Below, piece by piece: positions 23,614 through 34,353 of a DNA stretch of 64,000 bases (its first letter is position 1; every line of letters begins with the position of its first letter). The notes beneath the pieces are model-generated. The model searched no databases. It worked only from the letters and a program-made list of their open reading frames with translations, and was not told the DNA's origin. Source of the stretch: Gymnopus androsaceus JB14 (lineage: Eukaryota > Basidiomycota > Agaricomycetes > Agaricales > Omphalotaceae); the NCBI GenBank assembly GCA_009733575.1, contig ML769385.1, forward strand, positions 274,055 through 338,054. Direction: 5' to 3'. A program made the translations under genes and the position numbers.

Positions 23614-24912
23614 TCAACGCGGGACCTCCACAGTCCTTCCTTCCCTCGCACTCTGCTTCGCAAGCTCAATCATCTCAATAACCGCAGTCGCTTCTTCCCA
23701 TTTAACTGCCATCTCGCCTCCCTCCCTAATCGCAGCCGCCAGATTCCGATACAAATCTGTATAACACCCTGGCTCAGTCGAAGGCCAGACCGATGTTACA
23801 ATAGCAGACCCATTGGGATCACTAGCATGCTGTAGCGTACCCCAACGCTCTTCCTGCTCGAAACCATACACTGGAATCGATTGAGCGACGGGTAGTACTG
23901 GTACTGGTGTGATCAGAGATTGAGGAGTCTGTCCCTGCACTCCCGATGATACCAGTGCTTTAAGCTGATCTTCTTGAACGTCGATGCCGTATTTCGTGTA
24001 AGAGCCTTTCTGTCCGCGAACGAGGAAGCGGAGTTGAGGGGATTGAGCGGAGAGAGGATGAGCACGGAGGATGGCAGTAAATCGGTAAGGGAGGGCGGAG
24101 CCTGCAGGGTAGTGCATATAGATTCGTAAACTGTATACCGTATAGTTCTGTCAGTACTTGGTTGGCCTTCAAGTGGGTAGACTCACATTATCATCTACAT
24201 CTGGATGACCAACACCTCGTAGATTGGATGCAAATGCGGTAATACTTGTCGGTCGACCAAAGAGAGCGAGAGTCTGGTCAATTAGATGAGAGCCAAGATC
24301 GTAGATCAGACCAGCAGCAGGACGAGGCTCGTCTTTCCACGATCCTTTGAGCCCAAGACGATATCTGTCAAAGCTAAATAGTAAACGAGAGTTAGTAAAG
24401 ATTTACCTATGTAGTTACCTTCCTTACTGGGACTCGAATTCGATAACAGTGCCCAAACTGAGTGGATCCGTCTCTGGCAGATCTAGCAACTTCTTCAACG
24501 CAAGATAGTCCTGATCCCATCTTCGATTCTGAAAAGCATACAACACTTTCCCTTTAGCCTTCGCGAGCTCTCCAAGCTCCTTCGCTTCCTTCACTGTCGG
24601 TGTAACTGGTTTATCGACTAGAACATGTTTTCCCGCTTCTAAAGTAGCTTTCGCCAATGCGTAGTGAGTATCGTTGGGTGTTCCAATCAAGACTAGTTCG
24701 ATTTCGGTGTCGGATAAAACTTGCTCGAGGTTTGTGTAAAGTTTTACTTGTTTGAGATTGAATCGGTCACAGACAGTTCCGGTGGGAGTGCGAGGATTGC
24801 GTTCGAGGACACTGTGCAGTGTGAAGAGATCGGGTAGGGCTAGAATGAAGGGGACATGAAAGGTAAGTGTAGCTAGTCCGGCGCCGATAGCGCAACACTT
24901 GATTGTCTCCAT
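23614..24912 (-). CDS. Gfo/Idh/MocA-family NAD(P)-dependent oxidoreductase
   Basis: From ATG 24912 the reverse strand reads METIKCCAIGAGLATLTFHV, an N-terminal Rossmann glycine motif (GAGLAT). It continues with LVLIGTPNDTHYALA, the family substrate-side motif KHVLVDKPVTPTVKEA (DKP in place of the common EKP) and QNRRWDQDYLALKKL. Exon 2 has GLKGSWKDEPRPAAGLIYDL and GSHLIDQTLALFGRPTSITA with the conserved GxHxID. The last exon has HYPAGSALPYRFTAILRAHP, VRGQKGSYTKYGIDVQE and GCYTDLYRNLAAAIREGG. Introns have normal borders. Relatives act on sugars or small carbonyl substrates or are Gal80-like regulators; the sequence alone does not settle the substrate. It is the only complete member of three copies in the window. 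Confidence 0.88.
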
Positions 24913-24994
24913 CGTAGTTGAAGAGAGAGAAGCAAGAATACAAATTATACAAGTCCTTTGGATATGTGTAGTTGTATAGTTCTAATTGGGTCAA

Positions 24995-25089
24995 GCCGGC
25001 GTGGCGCAATGGTAGCGCGTAGCTTTCCTATGATGTATGAAGTCTTAAAGGAAAGGCTGAAGTTGCGGGTTCGATCCCCGTCGTCGGTT
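24995..25089 (+). tRNA. tRNA-Arg (CCT anticodon), with intron
   Basis: The acceptor GCCGGCG pairs with CGTCGGT (two G-U), and the D arm is GCGC-loop-GCGC. The anticodon stem is TAGCT/GGCTG and the T arm GCGGG-TTCGATC-CCCGT. The anticodon loop begins TTCCTA, giving CCT. An intron of about 23 nt (25031-25053 approximately) follows A37. It contains GGAA complementary to the TTCC of the loop, the usual pre-tRNA fold. Without the intron the tRNA is about 72 nt plus CCA added later. Confidence 0.88.
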
Positions 25090-25284
25090 GTAACAGGTTT
25101 GCAATCAGACTATGAGTTTCTCGCTTTTTTAGGTTTTATTCACTTTTCTTAGGTGGATTTTTTCTTGACAACGTATTTCCTGTCTTCAAAAATGAAGCCC
25201 ATATCAATACTAGGAAATACAGTATAAGTGCTACCCGCTTACGCGTCACGCGTGTCTTGAATATTTCTATCTGCGACGATCACG

Positions 25285-26407
25285 ATGGCCAATATTCTCG
25301 ATGCTTCTGCGCTAATCTCCCTTATACCTACTCTTCTTTCTCCCTCGGACAAACCGCTAAAGTCACCCCAGGATGCTTTAGCAGTCCTCTCTCATGCGAT
25401 ATTATCAGCTTTGGCATTTCGCTTGATTGCTGTGGATGATTCATCATCCAGCTCTCATGCTTCCACAAATTCTCTTCCAGCTGAATGGAATAGCCATGGA
25501 CCAGGCAGCTACACATTCCGATACAAACACGATCAGAGTAGCCTTGGAATACATCATCAAAGTCTCCAAACTTGGTTCTCGTACTCTAATCAATGCCATC
25601 GCAGTCGAAGTACGTATAAATCCTAGCATAATCCTGTACAATTGCTAATAAATAGCTTAGAATGACAAAGCAACGTCTTTAGATATATCCACCGCCGACT
25701 TTACCTCCCCATCTGCGTTCCCGTACGATGCAGGAGCCACTGAGACACCTTTGGTGCACTGCTACATCTCCTCCAATCGAGTTGCAGACTTTGTATCCCA
25801 GTTCAAGCTGAAGATTATACAGAAGCTTGTCCCTGGTCTACGCAAAGATGGATACAGTGAGGATATCGATGTCGAGACTACATCCTCGACGTCTACTAAC
25901 AACAATAATTATCAACCACCTGCTGTACCCAGAGTCCCACCCACAATCCCTCGCTACAATCCAGATGATGAATTCCCCTTGCGAATTCCCCGTAATCCTC
26001 TCGAGATTGGCCGACGGGATCTCGATCCTGTACCTGGAGGCTCGTTCCAGCCCCCGCCTCTGTTCCCGTCTTCTGGAGGTGATGGAATGTTTGTCGGACC
26101 GAATCATCCGATCTTTGGAGGGAGGGGATCGCAAGGTATACCTGGAAATCGGGGACCTTGGGGCGGTGATGGGTATTTACCTCCCATGGGTGCGCCTCCG
26201 GGTGCTCGTTTTGATCCTGTTGGTCCTGGGTTTGGAGGGCCGGGTATTGGGCCTTTCCCCGGTAATCTTGGGCCTAGGAGAGGCAATCTTCCTGGACAAG
26301 GTGATCCAGATAATGATGAGTTTATGCCTCCCGGAGCGGTATGTTTCTGCCTCTATATTTGAGTCTATACTGATCCACAATCAATGCAGGGGGATATGTA
26401 CATGTAA
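25285..26407 (+). CDS. PI31-like proteasome regulator (PSMF1/Fub1 family)
   Basis: The N-terminal domain begins MANILDASALISLIPTLL and includes SYTFRYKHDQSS and EYIIKVSKLGSRTLINAIAV, matching PI31_Prot_N. After an intron (GTACGT...CTTAG before AATGAC) come ISSNRVADFVSQFKLKIIQK, then a proline-rich linker with the hallmark NPLEIGRRDLDP and GMFVGPNHPIF of PI31_Prot_C. A Gly/Pro/Phe-rich tail ends MPPGAGDMYM after a final intron (26339-26389). PI31 binds the 20S proteasome and modulates its activity and assembly or transport. The frame must skip one base near 25543 (KHDQSS to LEYIIKV), probably a sequence indel. Confidence 0.88.
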
Positions 26408-26771
26408 GCATGATGTGCTACAAAAATGTGTCAAAGGTAGGTATTTCGTAGGTATCTCGACTGTATCGACTGTAAATGTAAAAGTTTGTTGTAACTTTCT
26501 TATGTGCCAACGGTGGGTGGAACAAACATTCTGTGTACCGTTGTAGGCGATGCATCGTATGTACATGTACAGAACTGAGAAAATGTAGTTTCGTGAGGAA
26601 ATCCAGCCATGACTGCGCCAGACTCAGCTCTGGTCCACCGGTCGGTCACCAGGTGCTAGAAACCCAAAAATGGAATGATCCTTGTCACGCTTCCGGTTCC
26701 CGAAATCATATAAATACAAGCTCGAGTTTTGGTCCCCCAACTTGAACCACCTACATATACCGCGATAGAAA

Positions 26772-27758
26772 ATGTCCTCTCCACCAACAAGTCCATCCTC
26801 ACACAGATCAGGCTCACGCTCGCCTTCACAACGGCGGCGGAACAGCAAATCAAATATTCCTCCGGGATTCTTGCCTCTCCCAAACCCAAAGCACCACGGA
26901 TCTCGGAAATGTCTGTATGGGAGCTGCAAGATATGTATGATAGGAATGCTAGGATCTTGGCTTCGACGTGAGTGTGTTTTCTACAAGTTCAATCTCACTC
27001 ACTCACTGGTGGCGCTCAGCCAAGGCAATTCATCAAGATACGTAGAACGAATAACAGCTGAACAAGCTGCGATCCAAACACAACTAGTCGAAGTTCATGG
27101 AATGGAAGTTATCAATACTGGTTTGCGAAATACCAGAATTGTTGATGATGAGGAGGAGGATGTTGAAATAAAATCGGAACCGCCGATGAGCAAGGCAATA
27201 GATGCAAAGCAGAGGGCGTTGGCGAAATTCGTGAGTTGGACGGTTGTTCTTATCCATCATCGACTCGTTTACTTACTTGTTTATTTACTTGCTAGGGTAC
27301 TACTGCGAGTCCATCACATATCGGAGTGCTCGGTTTAAACGAGGCCATCGAAATCGAACGACGCGCCCATGCTCATGATTTGGAGCGCAAACAACGCATG
27401 GAGGAGAGACGGCAGCGTCATGGGTATCCCATGCAAAACGAAGTCATGTCGAAACAAGAGAGGGAAGCGAGAATATGGGCATTCATGTACGTCCTTACAC
27501 TCAGTGTTCAATAATGTTATTTACTCACTTCCGTGCAGGAATTACAAACCGACCGAATCCGATCTCGAGGATGAAGAAGACGACGACGAGGAAGATGACC
27601 CCGCAGAATGGTTTGAGGATGATCAAGACGACGGTCGAAAGGGCCAGGACATTATCGAGCCCGATGAGGAGGACTCCAGCCTCTCCAACATCATTCGCGT
27701 CGTCGAACCAAACCAAATGCATTATAGCACATTCTACGAGCCCAGGGATGCAGATTGA
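26772..27758 (+). CDS. Unrecognised protein with Ser/Arg-rich start and very acidic tail
   Basis: ATG 26772 opens a Ser/Pro/Arg-rich segment (MSSPPTSPSSHRSGSRSPSQ), then IPPGFLPLPNPK. With a one-base offset near 26885 it continues SEMSVWELQDMYDRNARILA. An intron ends at CAG before CCAAGGC..., then RYVERITAEQAAIQTQLVEV and DAKQRALAKF. A second intron follows, then IGVLGLNEAIEIERRAHAHD, ERKQRMEERRQRHGYP and MSKQEREARIWAFM. After a third intron come NYKPTESDLEDEED, runs of Asp/Glu, EWFEDDQDDG, DEEDSSLSNIIRVVEPNQMH and the stop at 27758. It has helical charged segments and no known domain; the composition suggests a nuclear or scaffold role. I do not recognise the family. Confidence 0.65.
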
Positions 27759-27897
27759 TGACGAAAAGCTTTTGTTCGGAAATTCACAAATGTACTTAAT
27801 AGGGTTTTAACGAAATGCATGCACTGGGGATTGGGTTCGAAAGCATGAAAGAAAGCATGTATTCATAGCATTTTTAACGTCAGAAAATGTTTTGTTA

Positions 27898-30800
27898 CTA
27901 ACGAGCATGAACAGGACAGGCTTTGCCCCGTTGAAGCCACGAAGACAGACAGGCTGAATGGACACGGTGTCAGCGAACAAACATTGATGATGGGAATTGG
28001 TTGGAGACTTGCCATTATGGAAGCTACAGAAACAACTCAGTCGTGCCACCGTAGAGCCTGCGTTGAAAGGGTAAGGAAGAATATCCCTAGTGGAAAATGC
28101 ACTCTTACCTTTCGCAAACTCCTCTAGGCAGATCACACCTACGGAGAGAACGCGATTAGCAGGGTTTACTATGATGAAACGAAATCAGCACACATTCAAC
28201 GCCGATAAGAGAACTCTCTGCCGGAAGTCGATAGACCAAGTATTTTGCAGCTTGTTGTGTGGCCCCCGATCCTCCCTCTAAACAGTTTTTGACATGAGCC
28301 TCTTGTTCGGCGGCGTGTCCGACCTGTTCAAGGTTGCTATTACAGACCGGGCACCTGTCGATGAGTCAGTAAAACACCAAGCAGGAGAGATACATGGAAG
28401 TGACATACTCTGCGAGGTCGCTCAATTGGGAACTGGACTGTCTCCTCGACAAGTGTGTGGGTATTGATAATCGCTCTTGATCGATAAATACGCGTTCCAT
28501 AGAAGTAGCCCGTATTCCTTGGACTACATTGGGTACCGTACCATTTACTTCTTCGAAACAATTTTGGCAGACACGCTGTGAGCTTGAAGAAGCACCCGCT
28601 TCAGGGAAGCCAGGTTCATGAACAACATCGGAAGGGTCAAGGAGTGCTCTATAAGAAGAACATCTGTCGCAGAAGATTTTACCACAGCGTCGACAGTGCT
28701 AATAAGATTATGAGCGATAGTAACCGAATGAGGGGAGCGAAAGACCTACATGCTACACGAAAGTGTTAGTAACGTCGACAATGAGACAATAGAAAATGCA
28801 CTGACTCTGCGAGTGATAAAGTTGAACCTTCGTTCGCATTCACGACACTGACTCACGTCTTCATCCTTCTCCCACCGATGTATTTGATGCGGACTCGGTG
28901 CAGTCCAGCGAGCGACTTTCTGAGGAGCTTCATGAGTGGGGACATCGAAATCTGGTGACTGCGAAAGTTGTGGAGTAAGGTCTGTCAGTGTTCGATGTGA
29001 TTCAGGTCGACTAAAGTAGCCAGTCGAAGAACTGGATCGAGATGAGGGACGTATACTGTCTGACGGGGACATTGGATAACGGAACTCTTCCTCGTCGTCG
29101 TCATCATCATCAATCTCTTCGTCTGTAAGCGAATATATCGTCAGCGGGCATAACAATCAACGCCAAGCAAATCTTATCTTACCTTCTCCAGTTATGACTA
29201 GGCCCTGCGCTTCAGCAGCAACTTTCTGCCGCTCTAGCTCTCGACTGTAGGCATTTAAAAGTACTTCTGCCTGAGTCTTTCGCTCCAAATCGTTGTCCCC
29301 TGGAAAGATTTCTGTTGAATGGATCTTTCTGTTGAAAGAAGATGGCTAACCTGATATTCCTTGCCGTAACTCCATAGTAGCGCGCTCAAGCTTGGCTATA
29401 GCACGACGAGCATCGACAGATGACAGGGTCCCATTAGAAGAGTCAGCTCCTACAAGGTATCGAGCTCTCCCAACGTAGTCTTGAGCCCTGGAGAAGAAGG
29501 TTGCAGAGACCGCGCTTAATTCTTGTCCCTCTTCATCAGCAAACGCAGACGAGTTTTCCGAGTATCGGATGAGGCTACCATCGGATTCAATGTGGTACAT
29601 TCCGCCGTCAGGGAAAAGATACGGAAGGGGAGCAATGTCAAGTCTACGGCGCATAACCCTCACCCATCTACGCCTTCGAACCCAGCCGGAGGGAGAAACA
29701 CGGTTCGAGCCAGAAGCCGACCTCCTTGACGAAGATCCGCTGAGACTCGGCGAGAGCGTCATACCGCCAGTCAGTAAACGCTCCAACTGGGGGTGCATTT
29801 CCGCTGTCCACTGGTCGTCTGCATCACCAAACTGCCGAGAGTATTGCCAACCTTCTTCTGCATCTACTCCAGGATGTGTAACATCCAGAGTCCAGTCCGA
29901 GCTGGAAAATATTTTCATGAGACTACGACAAATCAAAAACACAGCGTGGACCTACAGCCAGAAATGACTTCGTTCTGCGCCCTCTAGATGAGTAGAGCCA
30001 GGCCGCGGTAACGTCCAAGGGCTATCTCGCAAAGGCAGCTGGACATCGCTACGCCAAGCCGATATAATTTCATTCCCAGGTTGTTGGTCAGAAGGAAGCA
30101 GACGCAGTTCGAATGGCGCACGTCTTCCGTGTCGTCCTAACCCTGAAGCAGAAAACTTTGGCCTTCCTCCAGACGTAGCTAAGGTCTTGAGGCGGGTGTC
30201 CAGTCGTTGATTCTCGTACAGAATCAAAGGGACTGTGGTGTGTACAGAAAGGGGATTGTAAGAAACTGTCGAACCATGCCAACGTTCGGCCTCTGCTCTT
30301 TGCAGTACCTACAGCGCGCGGAGCGTGAGTGCAACACGTGAAGACGATGCCGGTGCTACCCTTACCTCGCATATCCACACTTCAAAAACGGCTGCTGCTG
30401 CGTCGTATGCGGTCTCTCCCCAATTGTTCCTTACAAGTGGATCCGCAGCCTGTTTTGTGAGAAGGTAGAGGACAACTGGTAGATGTCCCTTTGATGCCGC
30501 ATTCACTAGCGAGCAGGTTAGTACATGTTTCTGAAATCAGAGTCACCGTGTTATACATACTCAGAGGAGTCCAACCACCTTTACTGCGGACATCGACGCC
30601 AGATATTCCATTAACTTCAGCCGTGGCTCCTCCAGCTTCGCACAGATATCGGACAATGTCAAGATAGCCCTGCCAAAGAACGCTCGATTTTGAGGAAGAA
30701 TTGAATAAATTCTAGTGTCTACCTTACTGCAAGCGTTGTGGAGAGCGGTCCAACCATCTGCGTCTTGAGCATGAACGGAGGCCCTATCTGGGACGAGGTA

Positions 30801-31481
30801 TTTGACGATATGGAGGTGTCCATTGAGAGCTGCTTTGTGAACAGCAGTCTACTTGGCGCATCAGACGACATTTAAAAAGAGCCGAACAAACACATACCTC
30901 GCCTTCTTTATCTTCTAGGTCAGGCATAGCACCACAGTCCTCGACCACTAGGAAGAAATATTCTCAAAAAAATCACATTCTACTTCGACCACAAACCACT
31001 CACGCCACTTGACAATGTCAAGATAACCTCTACTAGCAGCAGCATGTAACGCAGTGAATCCTGTCCGAGTTGAGGCATCATTTGCAAGACTGAACGGCTC
31101 GACTGTTTGCGAAGCGGTCATGAACACCGCTTTTAAGAGGACGAGATCCCCGGAGGCTGCTGCCGCATAAGAGGATTCTAATTGAGCTGGTGAAGGGCTG
31201 GGCTGAGTTGGGGGCGCTATTGGAGAAGCACCCTCAGAAGAGTCATAATGATTGGTTGTGGAGGTTTCCGAGGTTCCGGGGTATACAAAGTCCTCGTCTT
31301 CAGAGTCTTGTCCGTTATCTGGGCTACTTTCACTGGTGTACACAAATCGATCCGACGAGGTTTCTGTTGACAAATGGGTGTCGGAAAGGCCTGACCTAGA
31401 AAATAATGAGTATATAGAGGTAATAAGAACAAGCTGCAGTCACTCTTCGATAGTCCCAAGGTGCGGTCGTAAATTATTCAT
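27898..31481 (-). CDS. Ankyrin - DysF - FYVE - RING protein, putative membrane-associated E3 ligase
   Basis: Start ATG 31481 (MNNLRPHLGTIEE) splices to an acidic exon SESSPDNGQDSEDEDFVYPG. Next are four or five ankyrin repeats (TGFTALHAAASRGYLDIVKW; TAVHKAALNGHLHIVKYLV; DGWTALHNACSKGYLDIVRY; GWTPLMNAASKGHLPVVLYL). A dysferlin-like module follows (SDWTLDV, DAEEGWQYSRQFGD, GWVRRRRWVRVMRRR). Then a FYVE finger (WEKDEDVSQCRECERRFN, HCRRCGKIFCDRCSSY, QRVCQNCF), a possible ubiquitin-binding zinc knuckle (CPVCNSNLEQVGHAAEQ, AHVKNCL), and a C-terminal RING (CVICLEEFAKG, LSCFCSFHNACLSSWLQ, CPVH). FYVE binds PI3P on endosomes and RING recruits E2, so an endosomal or vacuolar ubiquitin ligase is the natural reading. 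The last intron seems to use a GC donor (GCAAGT). Stop TAG 27898. Confidence 0.85.
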
Positions 31482-31591
31482 GAATTAAGAGGCCGCCAGT
31501 CCAGTGGCAGTTGAAGGAAAGGCGCAATAAGCGCCGAAAAAAAACTTTCTCTAAGTCATCTCGGAATATTGACGCGACTCTACTACTTAGT

Positions 31592-32849
31592 TTAACAGTT
31601 TATATTCCAAGAACGTGTGCCTTCCTCCTTTCTTCCCATAAAACCCGAAATTTGTGGTATGCCTGATCCCCTACGCATAATAAACAACACAGAAGAGCCC
31701 GCAAAAACTCGACCTATGAGAAGAGAAGATCATGTTGGGCGTGATGGCTTAGACCAATATACCCACCTTTCTCTTCCCCAGTTCTATTGCAGATTACCAC
31801 CGCAGTGGTCTTTTCCACTGGCTTGGAATGTCTTCATCCTGTGTCCATAGTGGTCTTAACCTCGCAGCCCAAAAATTGACCGTGTTCCAATCTGTATCAT
31901 CAGACATCTCCTCGCTTTCGAGCTTCACATCGTCAGATTCGTTAGGCTTATAAAGTTGGACCCCAGAGTCCAACCATGCGTTTAAAAGGATGAGCGTATC
32001 CGAATCCTGTGCTAAAGCATAGTCCGCCAGCTCGTAGGGTCCTTGAGGGATCCTCCAGTCTGCTGGAGGATGTGCATTTAGATCCATGCAAATTCCGAGG
32101 CTCAGCTTGCCAATGGGTGCAGGAAGATGAAATGTTGCGAAGCCGGAACCTGCGTTTGGGGAAGTGGAATGAGTCGTTGTAGATCGTTTGCTCTTCTGCG
32201 TGTTGAATCTTACCTGCCTTTGCCCAGGTCCTATCGGTAGCGAAAAGATTCGTCTTCCGATAATTACCGATCCACTCCCCATCTGGCCCGTAAAGGACAG
32301 CGCTATTGGCACCCACCGGAGATGGGATATTAGCTGAATTTCTCAAGTTCGCAATCGTCTGCGAGGAGTACTCGAGGATTTCGTCATCGAGAAGCCGTTC
32401 CGGATATCCAGCAAGGACATGACATCGAAGCCGCTGCGAAATTTCTGCGCACATTTTGACGTCGGGCCTGTCTTGGGCAATTCCAGATATGGAGATACTT
32501 CAGCAGAGTCTTGGAAAACGTAGCCTGCCAGGAAGATGTAACCAATCAAGACCGACGGAAACATTGCAAGGATTACCGGTTAATATCATCTCTGGGAAAC
32601 ACAATAAATCAATCGTTTCTGGTTCAAACCTGGATGGATTCCATGAGAAGGTCAAAATGGTGGAATTGCAATGAGCACGGACGCAGCACATAATTGTTTC
32701 GCCCTGGCGGAATTCGCCTCGACCTGCCCTAACTTGAATTATTCATTGCATTCAGACGTGGGGTTTGGATTTTCAGTGATAAAAGAAGGGACCTTGGGAG
32801 AAAACTGGACAACTGCAATACGGAGTCTATGGGATATCGATGCACTCAT
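31592..32849 (-). CDS. NTA1: Protein N-terminal amidase (nitrilase superfamily)
   Basis: Reverse-strand exons give MSASISHRLRIAVVQFSPK, LGQVEANSARAKQL, DLLCFPEMILTG (catalytic Glu), YVFQDSAEVSPYLELPKTGP, CHVLAGYPERL, GANSAVLYGPDGEWIGNYRK (catalytic Lys in YRKTNLF), LSLGICMDLNA (catalytic Cys), GPYELADYAL, LILLNAWLDSG, NFWAARLRPLW, VVICNRTGEEKGRVFAG and the end at TAA 31592. Nta1 deamidates N-terminal Asn and Gln, feeding the Arg/N-degron pathway. Two A-runs are one base short for continuous frame: near 32455 (TSK to MCAEISQRL) and near 31812 (SQW to KKTTAVVICN). Both lie in AAAA homopolymers, and the protein is otherwise well conserved, so sequence error is likely. One intron donor (GTCCCT after FSPK) is atypical. 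Confidence 0.9.
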
Positions 32850-33500
32850 TTGTCGGGGCGGAAGGAACGAATACCTCCGTGATAAGGCGGCCACACTATC
32901 ACAATCTTCAACGATCTTCAACGATAGACTTTTTGACCAACTCCCAACGAATGGAAGGAGATGCTGATGTTAGTCAACGCAAGGAAAAGAGGGGCGGACA
33001 ACTGTCAAACTCATATACTTATCTGGGAGGCCATATATCAAGACTAATAACTATGCTTCTTTCTCTTTACCCTGAACTTCCTCAGCATCGTCTGTGCTGT
33101 GGTGTTCCGAGTCCGAGTGCTGAGTTTCCTAATTATCACAGATTTTTTAGACTTGTTAATCATTGTAGTACTAGAGTATAGTAAGTAGGTGCTCGTGCTC
33201 ATATTATGTATGTACAATATTGTGCTACAGATAGCGACATGATTCCCTTGTGAACATACAATACATATGGATGGAACTTGGAACGGTGTTACAACACGTA
33301 TGTCAAAAAACGCGATTGCCTGATCATCTGTAATGCAGAATCCACAAATAGAAAAACTCTCCTGCCTACATTGGAAGAGGTTCGTGCACGGTACGGTTCC
33401 GTCGACGATCGGACTTGGAAGATTGAACGGGGGCAGGCCTCGTTGTTTCTTCGAGAACGACAAAGATATAAATGAATGCAAGTTGAGTCGGTGATCATGA
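32850..33500. other. Intergenic region
   Basis: Lies between the NTA1 start and the end of the C2H2 gene on the same strand. The 161-residue reverse ORF here has no domain, hydrophobic core or codon support and is probably untranslated sequence. CAATCTTCAACGATCTTCAACGAT near 32901-32924 is a short tandem repeat. Confidence 0.45.
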
Positions 33501-34353
33501 TCATGAATCGAGTGGACCAAAAGGATCACGTAGATGAGGCCAAACTAGTGGAGGGCTCAAACTCCTGCTCCTGCTCCCACTCCGAGGCCCATCTAATTCC
33601 GGTAAACGAGGGAGACGACGTTCCTCGGTGAAAGCATCCTCAGCGAAAGCACCCTCCAAGCGAGCTTGAGATACCTTCCTCAAAGTCCTCGGCTCCGCAG
33701 ACGACGAGTCCGAGTCGAACGATGCGATAAAGCGACCATGGGATAGAAGCGGACCGTGATTCGGATTCGGGGTAGGATATTCATATTCTGGAGTGGCACT
33801 AATCGATGGAGATGGTCGAAAATGGTCGATGGAACTACTACTGCTACCCTCTGCTGAGAACAAGGGATCCTGCGCAGTGGCCCCAGAGCTTTCAACATCA
33901 AAGCCAGTTTGTATCTGGAACTCGGAGGAAACAGTGACATTGGCGCGAGGCTTTGGATGCCTAGATCTTCGTATTTGCGGAATATAACCGTGTATCCTTT
34001 TTCTGTGGCGCGTCAAAGAGCCTGGGTCTGCAGTGGTGAAATCGCATTCGGGACAGTTGTTCGTTTTGCTTTTCGTGCTATTGAAACAGGTGAATCGTGT
34101 CCCTAGGCCTGCGTGAATAGCACCTACTGCGTTCGGATATGAGTTTCAACGTTGCTCTTTTGAAGATTTTCGAAATTACAGCCAGGATAGGGACAGCGAT
34201 GCATACTAAAAGGAAGACGAATGAGCGAAACTGAGGCTAAAGCGCCGAGTTTACTGACAGTTTGTGTTTATCGTTTGAATGAATTCTCATATGTCTGGGC
34301 AAATCCGTCCTATTTGAGACAACTGCGTGGCATATAGGGCAACTGGCAGCCAT
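33501..34353 (-). CDS. Three-finger C2H2 zinc-finger protein, putative transcription factor
   Basis: ATG 34353 reads MAASCPICHAVV. With two introns (GTCAGT...TTTTAG and GTAGGT...AATAG, both in phase) the exons give three C2H2 units: CPICH...RHMRIH, CPYPGCNF...THIRTH and CPECDF...RHRKRIHG. A basic stretch (IPQIRRSRHPKPR) follows, then a 150-residue Ser/Pro/acidic tail (SAEGSSSSSIDHF, YEYPTPNPNHGP, SGSRSRSLSPPLVWPHL). All six Cys and six His ligands are present. N-terminal clustered fingers and a disordered tail are typical of small fungal regulators. No ortholog is recognised. Confidence 0.85.

Larger units (their letters stand above)
23487..25089. repeat. Segmental duplication, right (intact) unit
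   Basis: Counterpart of 21520-23119. Contains the intact oxidoreductase (minus strand) and the intact tRNA-Arg (plus strand) arranged divergently. Confidence 0.85.

Noticed and set aside
21520..25089. Repeat-induced point mutation (RIP) as cause of decay in the left duplicate
   Set aside because: The decayed tRNA shows both C-to-T/G-to-A changes and opposite changes (T-to-C, A-to-G), and the gene damage is mainly insertions, so a RIP signature is not supported.
33044..33529. 161-codon reverse ORF with moderate hydrophobicity
   Set aside because: No start context, domain or splice partners; it lies in the 3' region of the C2H2 gene.
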